39,632 nucleotides of DNA from Clostridia bacterium (GTDB lineage: Bacteria > Bacillota > Clostridia > Oscillospirales > CAG-272): the NCBI GenBank assembly GCA_017522795.1, contig JAFWXZ010000028.1, positions 1 to 39,632 on the forward strand. The letters are read 5' to 3'. The notes under the pieces were generated by a model. The model worked only from the letters and a program-made list of their open reading frames with translations, searched no databases and was not told where the DNA came from. The position numbers were made by a program, and so were the translations under genes. Below, one piece after another: positions 24,996 through 33,923 of the stretch (its first letter is position 1; each line of letters opens with the position of its first letter).

Positions 24996-25024
24996 ATTAT
25001 AACACTTATTTTTATTTTGCACAA
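24996..25024 (-). promoter_or_regulatory. Promoter of the metF operon
   Basis: On the minus strand TTGTGC (plus 25019-25024) and TATAAT (24996-25001) are 17 bases apart, about 27 bases before the metF ATG. The transcript leader is too short for an S-box or other known riboswitch, so no RNA-based methionine control is visible. Confidence 0.65.
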
Positions 25025-25032
25025 GTACAAAT

Positions 25033-25068
25033 ATGAAAAAACCGCCTTTTGCTTTCAAAAGGCGGTTT
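25033..25068 (-). terminator. Terminator of the GlpA-like/FAD/DUF1667 operon
   Basis: A perfect 12-bp stem (AAACCGCCTTTT with AAAAGGCGGTTT) with a six-base loop lies just past the DUF1667 stop, and on the minus strand it is followed by a run of T residues. Confidence 0.85.
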
Positions 25069-25074
25069 ATCTTT

Positions 25075-25431
25075 TTAATGATTACTGGTAGCTACTACGT
25101 TTGCGCCTGTGTCGCATACGTTCTCGATAATTATATCACCGATTTTGACGTTGTCATCAGCAAGCACGCTATTGATCTCTACCATAACCTCCAACATCTT
25201 GCCCTTGGGAACGGTTCTGTCGGTCTTTACCGAAACCACATCACCCGACTTGCATCTAACGGTAGAGGTGACGGTTCTCTTGGGATTGGTGCACTCGTCG
25301 TTCGCATAAGTAGCACCTCTCTTACAGAAGTTGCCCTCAACTGCGGTGGGCTTGCCATCATCAGAAAGAGTCACCTTCATCTGACAACCGCGAGGACATA
25401 CTATACAAGTTAAAAGTCTTTCCTTTGCCAT
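25075..25431 (-). CDS. DUF1667 cysteine-motif protein
   Basis: A 118-residue protein. It starts with Cys9, Cys12 and Cys16 in TCIVCPRGC and has a further Cys near residue 36 (NFCKRG), a pattern that could hold an iron-sulfur cluster, then a small beta-rich domain. DUF1667 proteins are regularly encoded after a glycerol-3-phosphate-dehydrogenase-like FAD protein and a second FAD oxidoreductase, exactly the order here, so they are thought to form a complex. It starts behind GGAGG. Confidence 0.88.
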   Translation of the reverse strand: MAKERLLTCIVCPRGCQMKVTLSDDGKPTAVEGNFCKRGATYANDECTNPKRTVTSTVRCKSGDVVSVKTDRTVPKGKMLEVMVEINSVLADDNVKIGDIIIENVCDTGANVVATSNH

Positions 25432-25445
25432 AACTTACGTCCTCC

Positions 25446-26687
25446 TTACATTTCTATCGAGAATGAAAGCTCGCCACCCGAAAGAGCCGAGATCATCTCT
25501 GCCGTAAGCTCAACCTTCTCCATCTCTGCGGGAGCAAGGCGCTGTTTTTTCTTTGAAATAATAACCTTATCACCGTCGCGAACAACGATCCTTGCATCTC
25601 TGTAAACGTCGGCTACTCTGAAATAAACAGAGGTATTTGCGATCTCGGTAAGTCGCTGGGGAACTGTATAACGAACTCTGCCATCGGTTTTAAGAGAAAC
25701 AGAAATCTCCTTGTTGCTCTTACCCTGAAGATACTTTGCCGCCGCATTACCCGCGATAGCAGATTCCTCCGAAACGTAGTCAACCAGGTCGTGAACGTGA
25801 AGCACATTTCCGCAGGCGAAGATACCCTCTATAGCAGTCTCCCTCTCGCCGTTTACGCTTGCACCACCCGTCACTCTGTCAAGAGTGATGCCCGCGCCCT
25901 TGGTAAGCTCATTCTCGGGAATAAGTCCACAGGAGAGAAGCAAGGTGTCGCAGGGAATGTACTCCTCGCTCTCCTTGATAGGACGGCGATTCTCGTCAAC
26001 CCTCGCAATAGTGACGCCCTCAAGACGCTCTCTGCCGTGAATATTAACTACCGTGTGGCTAAGGCGCAGGGGAATGTTGAAATCGTTAAGGCACTGCTCG
26101 ATATTTCTTGCAAGACCGCCCGAATAAGGCATAAGCTCACAGACCGCCTTAACCGATGCGCCCTCAAGTGTCATACGGCGCGCCATAATAAGACCGATAT
26201 CACCTGAGCCGAGAATTACAACACTCTTACCCGGCATATAGCCCTTCATATTAACGAACTTCTGCGCTGTTCCCGCGGTAAATATACCCGCAGGACGGTG
26301 ACCCGCAATGTTAAGCGCACCCTTAGGTCTCTCGCGGCAGCCCATAGCAAGAATAACCGCGCCCGCCTCAATGGTGAAAATACCGTTCTCGCGGTTCATA
26401 GCGGTGATAACTCTATCGGGCGAAACCTCGATTACCATAGTGTCGAGCATATAGGGAATACCAAGCTCGCCTACCATCTTCTCATATCTGTAAGCGTACT
26501 CGGGACCCGTAAGCTCCTCGCCAAAGCGATGAAGACCGAAGCCGTTGTGAATACACTGTCTTAAAATACCTCCGAGAGCATTATCTCTCTCAAGTATAAG
26601 AATATCTCTGACACCCGCCTCGTGCGCTGCAACAGCCGCAGCCATGCCCGCAGGACCGCCACCGATTATAACTAAATCCTTTTTCAT
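25446..26687 (-). CDS. FAD-dependent pyridine nucleotide oxidoreductase
   Basis: A 413-residue two-dinucleotide-fold flavoprotein. The FAD site GGGPAGMAAA is at about residues 8-17, the second nucleotide-binding motif ILGSGDIGLIMARR near 157-170, and the FAD-closing segment GIFACGNVLHVHD near 300. No redox-active CxxC is seen between the folds, so it is not of the thioredoxin-reductase type. In this conserved gene trio it probably passes electrons between the GlpA-like protein and NAD(P) or another acceptor. It starts 10 bases after the upstream stop, behind AGGTGG. Confidence 0.88.
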   Translation of the reverse strand: MKKDLVIIGGGPAGMAAAVAAHEAGVRDILILERDNALGGILRQCIHNGFGLHRFGEELTGPEYAYRYEKMVGELGIPYMLDTMVIEVSPDRVITAMNRENGIFTIEAGAVILAMGCRERPKGALNIAGHRPAGIFTAGTAQKFVNMKGYMPGKSVVILGSGDIGLIMARRMTLEGASVKAVCELMPYSGGLARNIEQCLNDFNIPLRLSHTVVNIHGRERLEGVTIARVDENRRPIKESEEYIPCDTLLLSCGLIPENELTKGAGITLDRVTGGASVNGERETAIEGIFACGNVLHVHDLVDYVSEESAIAGNAAAKYLQGKSNKEISVSLKTDGRVRYTVPQRLTEIANTSVYFRVADVYRDARIVVRDGDKVIISKKKQRLAPAEMEKVELTAEMISALSGGELSFSIEM

Positions 26688-26697
26688 TTTCCACCTC

Positions 26698-28122
26698 TTA
26701 CTTCGTCTTGCCGAAATTGATGTAGGAATTGCCGCCGAACTTGGTGACGGCGGTGTAATCTACGCCCATCTCCTGAGCTAACAGATCAATAATATAAGGA
26801 GTGCAGAAGCCGCCCTGGCATCTACCCATAGACGCTCTGGTTCTGCGCTTTATGCCGTCCACATCGGTGGGACGGGGATTCGTACGGATAGCATCAAGTA
26901 TCTCGCCCTCGGTGATCGTCTCACATCTGCATATTACGTGAGCGTACTCGGGGCGCTCCTTAATAAGCGCGTTCTTTTCCTCCACAGAAAGAGAGGAGAA
27001 GAAGTGCATCGGACGTCTTGTGCCGTTAAAGTCGGCTCTTGCCTCTGCCTCATATCCCGCATCAAAGAGAAGTGACAGGACGTACTCTGCAATAGCAGGC
27101 GCGGAGGAAAGACCGGGACTCTCGATTCCCGCTACATTAAGGAAGTGGGGACGGGGCATATTAATAATGAAATCACCCGTGCTGCCTGTTGCACGAAGTC
27201 CTGTAAAGGAGGTGATAACCTTGCTGAAATCTATACGCGCTACCTGTGCCGACGCGAAAGCTCTTACCTTAGCAAGTCCCTCGGCGGTGGTCTTGGTATC
27301 CTCTTTATCATCAATGTCCTCTGCAGTAGGACCAACGAGCAGGTTGCCATCTACGGTAGGAGTGACAAGAACACCCTTACCCATCTTGGAGGGACAGCGG
27401 AAAACGGTATGGCTGATGTGATCGCCAACCTCGCGGTCAAGAAGCATATACTCGCCTCGTCTGGGACGAACGGTAAAGGAAGCATCACCCGCCATAGCCG
27501 AAACCTCGTCGGAATAGACACCAGCGCAGTTGATAACCCACTTTGCGAGAATAAAATCATCATCTGAAGAAAGCTTATAACCGTCCTCTGCCTTTTCGAT
27601 CTTTTTTACCTCAAAGCTTGTCCTGAGGGTAGCGCCGTTGTCCATAGCGTTTCCTACAGATGCCATACAAAGCTCGTAGGGACAAACTATAGCACCCGTG
27701 GGAGCGTGAAGCGCAACTGTAACCTCGTCGCCGATATTGGGCTCAAGAGCAAGTATCTCATCGCGGTAGATAACTCTCACACCGTCAACTCCGTTGATCT
27801 TACCTCTCTCACACAAAGAAATCAACGTCTGCTCGTCCTCATCGTTGAAGCCAACGACCAGCGATCCGTTGTTCTTGTACTTTACGCCAAGATCACGGCA
27901 AACCCCTGCCATCATTTTCGAGCCGCGAACGTTCATTCTCGCCTTGAGGCTTCCAACAGCCGCATCATATCCTGCGTGAACTATCGCGCTGTTTGCTCTC
28001 GTTGCGCCAAGAGCAACGTCGCTTCCTTTTTCAAGAATGCAAACGCTGCTTGTGTACTTGGTAAGCTCGCGAGCTACCATACCTCCCACAACGCCTGCGC
28101 CTATTACTGCAAATTCAAACAT
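26698..28122 (-). CDS. Glycerol-3-phosphate dehydrogenase-like FAD protein with C-terminal [2Fe-2S] domain
   Basis: A 474-residue protein of the GlpA/DAO fold. FAD binding is shown by VIGAGVVGGMVARELTKY at the N-terminus; GLRATGSTGDFIIN near residue 310-325 and the AGIESPGLSSAPAIAEYV segment follow. A BFD-like domain ends the chain, with four cysteines at about 398, 400, 435 and 440 (CRC and CQGGFC) able to hold a [2Fe-2S] cluster, as in GlpA. No glycerol kinase or facilitator gene is near, so glycerol-3-phosphate is a likely but unproven substrate; L-2-hydroxyglutarate-type oxidases share the fold. First gene of its operon. Confidence 0.85.
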   Translation of the reverse strand: MFEFAVIGAGVVGGMVARELTKYTSSVCILEKGSDVALGATRANSAIVHAGYDAAVGSLKARMNVRGSKMMAGVCRDLGVKYKNNGSLVVGFNDEDEQTLISLCERGKINGVDGVRVIYRDEILALEPNIGDEVTVALHAPTGAIVCPYELCMASVGNAMDNGATLRTSFEVKKIEKAEDGYKLSSDDDFILAKWVINCAGVYSDEVSAMAGDASFTVRPRRGEYMLLDREVGDHISHTVFRCPSKMGKGVLVTPTVDGNLLVGPTAEDIDDKEDTKTTAEGLAKVRAFASAQVARIDFSKVITSFTGLRATGSTGDFIINMPRPHFLNVAGIESPGLSSAPAIAEYVLSLLFDAGYEAEARADFNGTRRPMHFFSSLSVEEKNALIKERPEYAHVICRCETITEGEILDAIRTNPRPTDVDGIKRRTRASMGRCQGGFCTPYIIDLLAQEMGVDYTAVTKFGGNSYINFGKTK

Positions 28123-28150
28123 ATTTCAATCTCCGTTTTAAGTAATTTGC

Positions 28151-28179
28151 TTGACTTTTTCATATTTCACCACTATAAT
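28151..28179 (+). promoter_or_regulatory. Promoter of the M16C peptidase gene
   Basis: TTGACT at 28151-28156 and TATAAT at 28174-28179 are 17 bases apart. The -10 shares two bases with the -10 of the divergent minus-strand promoter, so one polymerase should exclude the other. The ATG at 28239 follows about 53 bases after the start. Confidence 0.78.
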
Positions 28180-28206
28180 TATAATATAAAAAAATAGGTA
28201 TGTCAA
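28178..28206 (-). promoter_or_regulatory. Perfect consensus promoter for the GlpA-like operon
   Basis: On the minus strand TTGACA (plus 28201-28206) and TATAAT (28178-28183) are separated by exactly 17 bases. The start of transcription would be near 28171, about 50 bases before the GlpA-like ATG. It overlaps the promoter of the divergent gene. Confidence 0.78.
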
Positions 28207-28238
28207 CGGCATTGACAAAAGATTTAAGGAGAAAAAGA

Positions 28239-31115
28239 ATGACTAATATAGAAAAACATGGATTTCGGCTTGTCAGAGAGAGGGAGCTGTCCGAGCTTGA
28301 CGCCACTCTCTATGAGCTTTCGCATATAAAAAGCGGCGCATCGCTTATATACCTTGACCGCGAGGATGAGAACAAGACCTTTTCTATAGGCTTTCCCACC
28401 CCGCCCGAGAACGATACCGGAGTGTTTCATATTATTGAGCACTCGGTGCTTTGCGGCTCGAAGAAATACCCGCTTAACGATCCATTTGCCGAGCTACTCA
28501 AGGGCTCGCTCAACACCTTCCTCAACGCAATAACCTATGAGGACAGAACGATTTATCCCGTGTCTTCCAGATGTGAGAAGGATTTTCTTAACCTCGTTGA
28601 CGTATATATGGATGCGGTATTCTCGCCCAATCTACTTAGCAATCCTAACATTTTCAGACAGGAGGGATGGCATTATGAGTATGACGGGGAGACTGACGCA
28701 CTGAAGCTTAACGGCGTAGTTTACAACGAGATGAAGGGCGCCTATTCTTCACCCGACGAGCTTGGCGGCATAGCCCTTAACCGCGCGCTCTACTCGGGCA
28801 CTCCATATTGCCGCGACAGCGGCGGTGATCCCGCCCATATTCCCTCTCTCACCTACGAGGACTTTAAAGCAACCCACGAAAAATATTATCATCCTTCGGG
28901 AGCAAAGATAATTCTTGATGGAAAAATGGATATTGAGGCGGTGCTATCGCTTCTTGACAGCCACCTATCAAATTATGAAAAGCGAGAGAGCATATCTCTT
29001 GCAGGCAAAAGCGAGGCAAAGATTGCCCCAGATACCCGTATAAGCTATGAAATATCCGAAAACGAGGACGAAAATGGCAAGGCAAGAGTGCTTTACGGAT
29101 ACGTTTTCGCCGATTTTTCAGATAGCGAGGCGCATCTAACTATGTCAGTGCTGGCGGATATTCTCTGCGGCTCAAACGCTTCTCCTCTCAAAAAGGCACT
29201 GCTCGACCGCGGACTTGCCAAGGATGCGGCTATGTACTCTATAAAATCGAGAGAGCATACGGTAGTTATCGAGGTGCGTGATGCGGACGAGAAAAGACTT
29301 GACGAGATCGACGAGGTAGTAAACGAGGTTATCCTCTCGCTTTCCCGTGATGGTATCGACAAAAAAATGATAAGCTCCACCCTGAACAGCATTGAATTCA
29401 GACTTCGCGAGCGCGACTTCGGCACCCTGCCCACAGGCATAGCCTTCGCTTTGTCGATTTACGGAGTATGGATGTACGGCGGAATGCCCGAGGATGCTCT
29501 GCTACTGAATGATACCCTCGCTTCGGTCAGAGGTAAGATAGACGGTAGTTATTTTGAGGATACGCTCCTTAATATGACTGTCAATAACCCTCACAGAGCG
29601 ACTGTAATTATGCTGCCCGACAAGACACTTGCAGAGAAAAATGCGAGGGAAGAGAGCGAAAGACTTGCAAGCATTCTCGCCTCTTTGAGTAATAGCGAGC
29701 TTGAAAGGATCAAGCGTGAGGAAAGCGAGCTTCGCATATGGCAGCAGGCCGAGCCCACCGAAGAGGCAATGACATCTCTGCCCACCCTCTCTATTGATGA
29801 TATTCCCAAGAAGATCTCCCGCCCCACGGCCGAAGAACGCATTATAAACGGGGTAAAAGTTCTTAAATGTCCCATCAAAACGAACGGTATTGTTTATATT
29901 TCACTGCTTTTTGATGCGTCTGATCTGCAAAAAGAGGAGCTGCTTCAGCTCTCAATGCTGACAAGCGCCCTGCTCAACTTCCCTACCGAAGGCTACGATG
30001 CGCTATCATTGCAAAACGAGATTAAGGCAAATCTCGGCAGTCTGTTCAGTTCCTTTACGGTTGGAACAAGAGGAAGTGTCACTATTCCCTATCTTAAGAT
30101 CGGCGTAAGCGCTCTTATCAGCAAGACCGACGAGCTGATAAGACTTGTGCGCGAGCTGCTTATGACCTCAAAAATAGATAACGCAGGTGAAATCAAGAAC
30201 ATTGCTATGCAGGCAAAGGCACACATTGAGGATATGATGATATCCTCGGGCGAGTCGGTTGCACTCTCACGCGTTGAGGCAGGTCTTAGCGATGCCGGCG
30301 CAATGTCCGAATATCTCTCGGGCTATGAGGCGTACCGTCTGCTCTGCGAAATCTGCAAGGATGACGAGAAAATCGCAAGACTGACCGAGGATATTTCTAC
30401 TCTTCTCGGCCGCATTATTGACAGGCGCAGGCTGACTATTGCTGTGACGGGTGATGCAAGAGATGATCTTATTGAAAGAATAACAGAGATATTCCCAATA
30501 GGTATAGGAGAGATTCAAAGAAAAAACACGCCTGCGTGTGCCGAAAAAAGCGAGTTTGTTCTTATTCCATCAAAGGTCGCATACGCGGTAATAGGCGGAA
30601 AGAGTGAGCTTGTAGGCAAGAACCTCGGACTTATGCGCGTGGTGCGCTCAATTCTATCCTACGAGTATCTTTGGAACACCGTCAGGGTACAGGGTGGCGC
30701 ATACGGCACAGGCTTCGTACCAAGAAAGGACGGCAGTCTGTCCTTCTACTCCTACCGTGATCCCTCTCCCGCGCGCTCACTTGTGGCATACCGAGACAGT
30801 GTGGCATATCTGCGCACAATTTCCGAAAGCGATGAGGATATTACTAAATTCATTATTGGAGCAATCGGAGAATACGACACGCTTATCACACCCAGAACCG
30901 CATCACTGATCTCCACCTCCGATCATCTTAACGGCTGGTCGAGTGAGGACGAGGCGGCGGTTCGCGCGCAGATGCTGAGTGTCAAGGCGCGTGACCTTGC
31001 ATACGCTGCAGATATTATCGAAGATGCGCTTGGCAACGAGAGAATTGCCATCGTTGGCGGCACAGAGCATCTCAATTCGCTTGATAAAAAGCCCGAAAGA
31101 ATAATAAGAATATAA
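28239..31115 (+). CDS. M16C insulinase-family metallopeptidase (PreP-like)
   Basis: A 958-residue zinc peptidase. The inverted zinc motif HIIEH is at 64-68 and the distal Glu164 lies in YNEMKGAYS, giving the complete metal site. Four roughly 230-residue domains, a connecting hinge and the C-terminal RVQGGAYGTGF segment match the PreP/M16C group, which degrades unfolded peptides in a closed chamber. No signal peptide is present, so it is cytoplasmic. The ATG at 28239 has AAGGAG seven bases before it and is preferred over an in-frame ATG at 28200, which would lie close to the transcription start with no ribosome site. Confidence 0.93.
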   Translation: MTNIEKHGFRLVRERELSELDATLYELSHIKSGASLIYLDREDENKTFSIGFPTPPENDTGVFHIIEHSVLCGSKKYPLNDPFAELLKGSLNTFLNAITYEDRTIYPVSSRCEKDFLNLVDVYMDAVFSPNLLSNPNIFRQEGWHYEYDGETDALKLNGVVYNEMKGAYSSPDELGGIALNRALYSGTPYCRDSGGDPAHIPSLTYEDFKATHEKYYHPSGAKIILDGKMDIEAVLSLLDSHLSNYEKRESISLAGKSEAKIAPDTRISYEISENEDENGKARVLYGYVFADFSDSEAHLTMSVLADILCGSNASPLKKALLDRGLAKDAAMYSIKSREHTVVIEVRDADEKRLDEIDEVVNEVILSLSRDGIDKKMISSTLNSIEFRLRERDFGTLPTGIAFALSIYGVWMYGGMPEDALLLNDTLASVRGKIDGSYFEDTLLNMTVNNPHRATVIMLPDKTLAEKNAREESERLASILASLSNSELERIKREESELRIWQQAEPTEEAMTSLPTLSIDDIPKKISRPTAEERIINGVKVLKCPIKTNGIVYISLLFDASDLQKEELLQLSMLTSALLNFPTEGYDALSLQNEIKANLGSLFSSFTVGTRGSVTIPYLKIGVSALISKTDELIRLVRELLMTSKIDNAGEIKNIAMQAKAHIEDMMISSGESVALSRVEAGLSDAGAMSEYLSGYEAYRLLCEICKDDEKIARLTEDISTLLGRIIDRRRLTIAVTGDARDDLIERITEIFPIGIGEIQRKNTPACAEKSEFVLIPSKVAYAVIGGKSELVGKNLGLMRVVRSILSYEYLWNTVRVQGGAYGTGFVPRKDGSLSFYSYRDPSPARSLVAYRDSVAYLRTISESDEDITKFIIGAIGEYDTLITPRTASLISTSDHLNGWSSEDEAAVRAQMLSVKARDLAYAADIIEDALGNERIAIVGGTEHLNSLDKKPERIIRI

Positions 31116-31124
31116 TAAAACAAA

Positions 31125-31152
31125 AAAGAGCCTTGAAAATCCAAGGCTCTTT
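31125..31152. terminator. Shared terminator between M16C peptidase and small membrane-protein genes
   Basis: An 11-bp perfect stem (AAAGAGCCTTG with CAAGGCTCTTT) lies between convergent genes. A run of T residues follows on the minus strand; on the plus strand the run is only three T residues after the stem, so it acts best for the minus-strand gene. Confidence 0.75.
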
Positions 31153-31164
31153 AATAATGCGTTG

Positions 31165-31497
31165 TTATTTTGCATTAAGCTCAATTATGTTGCTCGCCTC
31201 ATCCCACTTGAAGGTGACGAGATTGAGGAGAACGGTAGTGGCAATGTGAAATCTAAACTCGGGAGTGTCACCGAATTCCTTCTCGTTGCCCTCCTCGCCG
31301 TAGGTATAAACGTTGTCATCCCCCTCGGGAACAGTCAGCTCGGAGAAAACGCTTACGTCATCAAGACGGTAAACCTGTCTTTCGCCCTGCTTAAATACAA
31401 TATCTACACTGCCGAGCGCGGTGTATATGCAAATAATAATAACTAATGCGAGTATTGCCGAAACCAAACCCGCATTGCGGGGAGATATGTCCTTCAT
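31165..31497 (-). CDS. Small single-span membrane protein of unknown function
   Basis: A 110-residue protein starting at an ATG behind GAGAGGAG; an upstream in-frame start without a site is not used. A basic N-terminus, one predicted span at about residues 9-28 and an outside domain of about 80 residues are visible. The outer part has acidic stretches such as PEGDDNVYTYGEEGNEKEFG and ends with a beta-like segment. No family is recognised. It is a single-gene unit with its own promoter. Confidence 0.75.
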   Translation of the reverse strand: MKDISPRNAGLVSAILALVIIICIYTALGSVDIVFKQGERQVYRLDDVSVFSELTVPEGDDNVYTYGEEGNEKEFGDTPEFRFHIATTVLLNLVTFKWDEASNIIELNAK

Positions 31498-31534
31498 AAT
31501 AAACTCCTCTCGAGAGATGATATTTTCTAAAATA

Positions 31535-31563
31535 ATTATATCACCCCAAAAAAGAAAAGTCAA
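31535..31563 (-). promoter_or_regulatory. Promoter of the single-span membrane-protein gene
   Basis: On the minus strand TTGACT (plus 31558-31563) and TATAAT (31535-31540) have a 17-base spacer, with the ribosome site about 25 bases further on. The GGTGATATAATTAT context repeats that of the MaoC operon promoter. Confidence 0.72.
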
Positions 31564-31617
31564 TATATAATACCATTTTAAAGCAGTTAAAAATCACATA
31601 AGATTATTATAACAATC

Positions 31618-31646
31618 TTGACTTTTACACTATTTTGTTGTATAAT
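31618..31646 (+). promoter_or_regulatory. Promoter of the pyruvate formate-lyase operon
   Basis: TTGACT at 31618-31623 and TATAAT at 31641-31646 are 17 bases apart, with the pflB ATG about 68 bases past the start. The flanks carry short inverted repeats (AGATT with AATCT upstream, CTTG with CAAG downstream), but none matches a Rex or FNR site well enough to claim. Confidence 0.75.
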
Positions 31647-31720
31647 CTTGTGTTGGCAAGAATTGTTTGGTCCAAAAGGATACAAACTTATCAATATAAG
31701 ACTAAGAAAGGAAAAACCAA

Positions 31721-33852
31721 ATGAACTACAAATACGATGCATGGTCGGGCTTTGAAGCCGGCACTTGGGTTAAGGAAGTCAACGTGCGCAGCTTTATCCG
31801 ACACAATTATACACCCTACGATGGCGATGAGAGCTTCCTTGAGGCTCCCACGAAGGACACTCTCTCGCTCTGGGATCAGGTAATGGAGCTTACAAGACAG
31901 GAAAGAGAAAAGGGCGGAGTTCTTGATATGGACACCAAGATAATCTCCACCATTACCTCTCACGGCCCCGGTTATCTTAACAAGGATATAGAGAAAATCG
32001 TCGGCTTCCAGACCGACAAGCCCTTCAAGCGCGCGCTTATGCCCTATGGCGGTATCCGTATGGCAGAAAAGGCTTGTGCTGACAACGGCTATACCATCGA
32101 CCCTCAGGTAAAGGAGTTCTTTACCATACACAGAAAGACACACAATTCCGGCGTTTTTGATGCCTACACCCCCGAGATGAAGGCATGCAGAAACAGCCAT
32201 ATCATTACAGGTCTGCCCGATGCCTACGGACGAGGCAGAATTATAGGTGACTACAGACGAGTTGCGCTCTACGGCGTTGATCGTCTCATCGCCGATAAGG
32301 AGGAGCAGAAGAGAACCACCCGTTCCGCTATGTACTCAGAGGTTATCAGAGCAAGAGAGGAGCTTTCCGAGCAAATCCGCGCTCTCGGCGATCTGAAAAA
32401 GATGGCTGCAAGCTACGGATGTGATATTTCCCTTCCCGCAAAGGATACCAAAGAGGCTATTCAATGGCTCTACTTCGGTTATCTCGCAGCGGTTAAGGAG
32501 CAAAACGGCGCGGCTATGTCGCTTGGCCGTACCTCCACCTTCCTTGACATCTACTCCGAGAGAGATATCAGAGAAGGAAGATATACCGAGAGCGAGATAC
32601 AGGAGTTTGTTGACCAGTTCATTATGAAGCTCCGCCTTATCAAGTTTGCTCGTACTCCCGAGTACAACGCGCTCTTCTCGGGCGATCCCCAGTGGGTGAC
32701 CGAGTCTATCGGCGGTATTGCAATCGACGGTCGTCATATGGTAACGAAGATGTCCTACCGTTATCTCCATACCCTCACAAATCTCGGTCCTGCTCCCGAG
32801 CCCAACCTCACGGTTCTCTGGTCCACAAGACTTCCTATGAACTTCAAGCGCTACTGTGCTAAAATGTCTATTGAGACCTCCTCTATCCAGTACGAAAACG
32901 ACGATATGATGCGCTTTACCCACGGTGACGACTACGCCATCGCCTGCTGCGTATCCTCTATGAGAGTTGGTAAGGAGATGCAGTTCTTCGGCGCGAGAGC
33001 TAATCTTGCAAAGTGCCTGCTCTATGCTATTAACGGCGGCGTTGACGAGATAAACGGAAAGCAGATTGGCCCCGAGTACAGACCTATCACCAGCGAATAT
33101 CTTGACTACGACGAGGTTATCGTTAAGTACGATGCAATGCTCAAGTGGCTTGCGGGCGTATACGTAAACACCCTTAACGTAATTCACTATATGCACGACA
33201 AGTATTGCTACGAGAAGATACAGATGGCCCTTCACGACAAGGACGTCACCCGTTGGTTTGCCACGGGTATTGCGGGACTGTCGGTTGTGGCAGACTCCCT
33301 CTCTGCAATCAAATACGCGCGCGTTAAGGTTATCCGCGACGAAAACGGACTTGCCACCGACTATGAGATCGAGGGCGACTTCCCAAGTACGGAAACGACG
33401 ATGATCGCGTTGACTCTATCGCATATGATATTGTTCACAGATTTATGGAGCATATCAGAAAGAACCACACCTACCGCGATTCTATTCCCACCACTTCTAT
33501 CCTTACAATTACCTCTAACGTCGTTTACGGTAAGGCAACTGGAGCAACTCCCGACGGACGTAAGAGAGGCGAGGCGTTCGCTCCCGGAGCTAACCCTATG
33601 CACAGAAGAGATACCCACGGTGCTATTGCATCTCTTTCATCTGTTGCGAAGCTTCCCTTCATCGACTCTCAGGACGGTATTTCCAATACCTTCTCCATCA
33701 TTCCCGGTGCGCTCGGCAAGGACGATCAGATCTTTGCAGGCGACATTGAGGTAAACCTTGATTGCTCAAACGGCGCCTGCGGCACTCCCACTCTCTTTGA
33801 AGGACTTGACACCGACGCATACGGCTACGAGTTTACCGAGAACAACGGCTAA
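31721..33852 (+). CDS. pflB: Pyruvate formate-lyase main body, lacking the glycyl-radical domain; reading frame interrupted
   Basis: With the frame restored the product is about 710 residues and covers the PFL barrel, including Cys409-Cys410 in IACCVS, which carry acyl transfer in the cleavage of pyruvate with CoA to formate and acetyl-CoA. An apparent one-base loss at 33383-33386 throws the frame after EGDFP; read as written, it ends in nonsense at 33754. One base back, the expected sequence resumes as KYGNDDDRV and runs through [18 protein letters not shown] to [13 protein letters not shown]. Where canonical PFL continues into the glycyl domain, this chain ends in a 40-residue tail with two Cys and many acidic residues. 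The glycyl domain is encoded next. The deletion may be a sequencing or assembly error. Confidence 0.85.
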
Positions 33853-33923
33853 AGTGACCTCGTCACAGAAAAGTGCCGACAAATGTGCTACACTTAAAGC
33901 AGTAAAACGAAAGGATAACTATA

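Noticed and set aside
24970-25032. S-box or cobalamin riboswitch controlling the metF operon
   Set aside because: The leader from the inferred start to the ATG is only about 20 bases, too short for either RNA.
31600-31680. Rex or FNR operator upstream of pflB
   Set aside because: The short inverted repeats near the promoter do not match the TTGTTAA-N4-TTAACAA or TTGAT-N4-ATCAA patterns well enough.
33383-33392. Programmed -1 ribosomal frameshift in pflB
   Set aside because: No X-XXY-YYZ slippery heptamer is in register, no strong downstream stem was seen, and PFL has no known recoding; a deletion or sequence error is simpler.
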